From NCBI GenBank assembly GCA_964559535.1, contig CAZLIC010000136.1:1-6983 (forward strand): 6,983 nt of DNA, written 5' to 3'. Shown one piece after another: positions 6,255-6,983 of the stretch. The position numbers and the translations under genes were made by a program. Numbering within the stretch: position 1 is the first letter of the stretch; every line of letters starts with the position of its first letter. The notes below the pieces were generated by a model. It saw nothing but the letters and a program-made list of their open reading frames with translations. It did no database searches and was not told the origin of the DNA. Source of the DNA: CAZLIC01 sp964559535 (GTDB lineage: Bacteria; Pseudomonadota; Alphaproteobacteria; Rhodobacterales; Rhodobacteraceae).

Positions 6255-6983
6255 TCAGTCGTAGCTGAGCTTCGTGGCCTTCCCGCGGAACACCGTGTAG
6301 GCGAAGATCGAATAGGCGATGATGGTGGGCAGCACCACGATGGTGCCCCACAGGATGATGCGCAGCGCCTCGGGTGAGGAGGCAGCCTGCCAGATGGTCA
6401 GCCGTTCGGGCACCACATAGGGGAAGAAACTGTAGGCCATGCCGCCGAAACCCAGCGCGAACAGCGCGGTTGTAGCCACAAACGGCAGCCAGGCCAGCCT
6501 GTCACCCGGCAGGGGCAGGCGGCGCAGCGTGACCCAGAGCAGCACGATCAGCGCGGCCGACATGAGCGGCAGCGGGGCCAGCAGCGCCGTTTCGGGCCAG
6601 GAAAACCAGCGGTCCCACAGCCTGTCGGACACCAGCGGCGTGGCCAGCGAAATGGCGCCCATGCCCAGCACCAGCCCCCAGATGCCGCCGCGCGCCCAGT
6701 CCACCGCCTTCCACTGCAGCGTGCCGTCGGTTTTCAGGATCACCCAGGCGGCGCCGATGAAGCTGTAGGCGACGGCCAGGAACACCCCGGTCAGCACGGC
6801 AAAGCCGACGTGCCACCACGTGTAGTCCAGCCCCATCACATACAGTCCCAGCATGAAGCCCTGCGCCAGCGCGGTCAGCAGGCTGCCGCCGAAGAAGGCC
6901 ACGTCCCACCAGCGCTTGTGGTGGCCGGGGGCCTTGACGCGGAACTCGAACGCCACGCCGCGCAGGATAAGCCCGGTGAGCAT
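6255..6983 (-). CDS. cydB: Cytochrome bd-type quinol oxidase subunit II, CioB/CydB, 5' part cut by the edge
   Basis: This is the C-terminal 242 residues of subunit II of a cytochrome bd-type quinol:oxygen oxidoreductase, an inner-membrane terminal oxidase used at low oxygen or under stress. The visible part starts in the LILRGVAFEFRVKAPGH region. That GVAFEFR wording is the form I associate with the cyanide-insensitive (CIO) subgroup rather than the E. coli CydB type. About six membrane helices follow, near residues 29-50, 59-83, 98-117, 131-153, 164-190 and 206-232, and the protein ends AYTVFRGKATKLSYD, the usual tail in alphaproteobacteria. Subunit II is normally about 335-380 residues, so around 90 or more N-terminal residues lie beyond the right edge. 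The Met codon at 6981-6983 is internal, not the start. Subunit I would be expected further upstream on the same strand, outside the window. The gene is convergent with the amidohydrolase block and probably unrelated to it. Confidence 0.9.
   Translation of the reverse strand: MLTGLILRGVAFEFRVKAPGHHKRWWDVAFFGGSLLTALAQGFMLGLYVMGLDYTWWHVGFAVLTGVFLAVAYSFIGAAWVILKTDGTLQWKAVDWARGGIWGLVLGMGAISLATPLVSDRLWDRWFSWPETALLAPLPLMSAALIVLLWVTLRRLPLPGDRLAWLPFVATTALFALGFGGMAYSFFPYVVPERLTIWQAASSPEALRIILWGTIVVLPTIIAYSIFAYTVFRGKATKLSYD

Noticed and set aside
6981..6983. Met codon at the right edge as the true start of the oxidase subunit
   Set aside because: The sequence begins in the middle of a conserved region (RGVAFEFR), and roughly the first quarter of the protein, including its first helices, is missing.

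Overview
The window is GC-rich (roughly 70% by eye) and densely coded. Genes overlap or lie a few bases apart, and the codons favour G or C at the third position. Together with the gene content (a CIO-type cydB, DUF1304, an RNWGW-type FAD oxidoreductase and M20D amidohydrolases) this points to an alphaproteobacterium, most likely of the Rhodobacteraceae. That placement is inferred from composition and remembered protein style, not from a search.

Five genes and one partial gene run left to right from 1 to 6221. First is the C-terminal two thirds of an ArgE-type M20 deacetylase (homology from 55 to 801). Its N-terminal metal-binding part is missing because homology stops abruptly at base 54/55. 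Next comes a DAO-type FAD oxidoreductase (798-2138) that overlaps the ArgE stop in a GTGA junction. A short Hsp70-like ATPase of the YegD type (2194-3441) follows. Then come two tandem paralogous M20D amidohydrolases (3498-4670 and 4674-5840), 3 bp apart, and a small DUF1304 membrane protein (5862-6221). On the opposite strand, converging on this block, is the 3' part of a bd-type quinol oxidase subunit II gene (cydB/cioB, 6255 to the right edge).

The forward block looks like one or two transcription units. Three metallo-amidohydrolases that release amino acids or acids from N-acyl or amide conjugates sit with an enzyme family that oxidises amino-acid-like amines. The simplest reading is a scavenging or catabolic cassette for N-substituted amino acids: hydrolysis of the amide followed by FAD-dependent oxidation of the amine. 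The substrate cannot be read from the sequence. The YegD-like protein has no obvious metabolic role here and is the least explained member. No RNA genes, CRISPR arrays or complete mobile elements are visible, and no gene-free stretch exceeds about 60 bp. The main oddities are the broken left edge of the argE-like gene and the unevenly conserved DNA between the two M20D copies.
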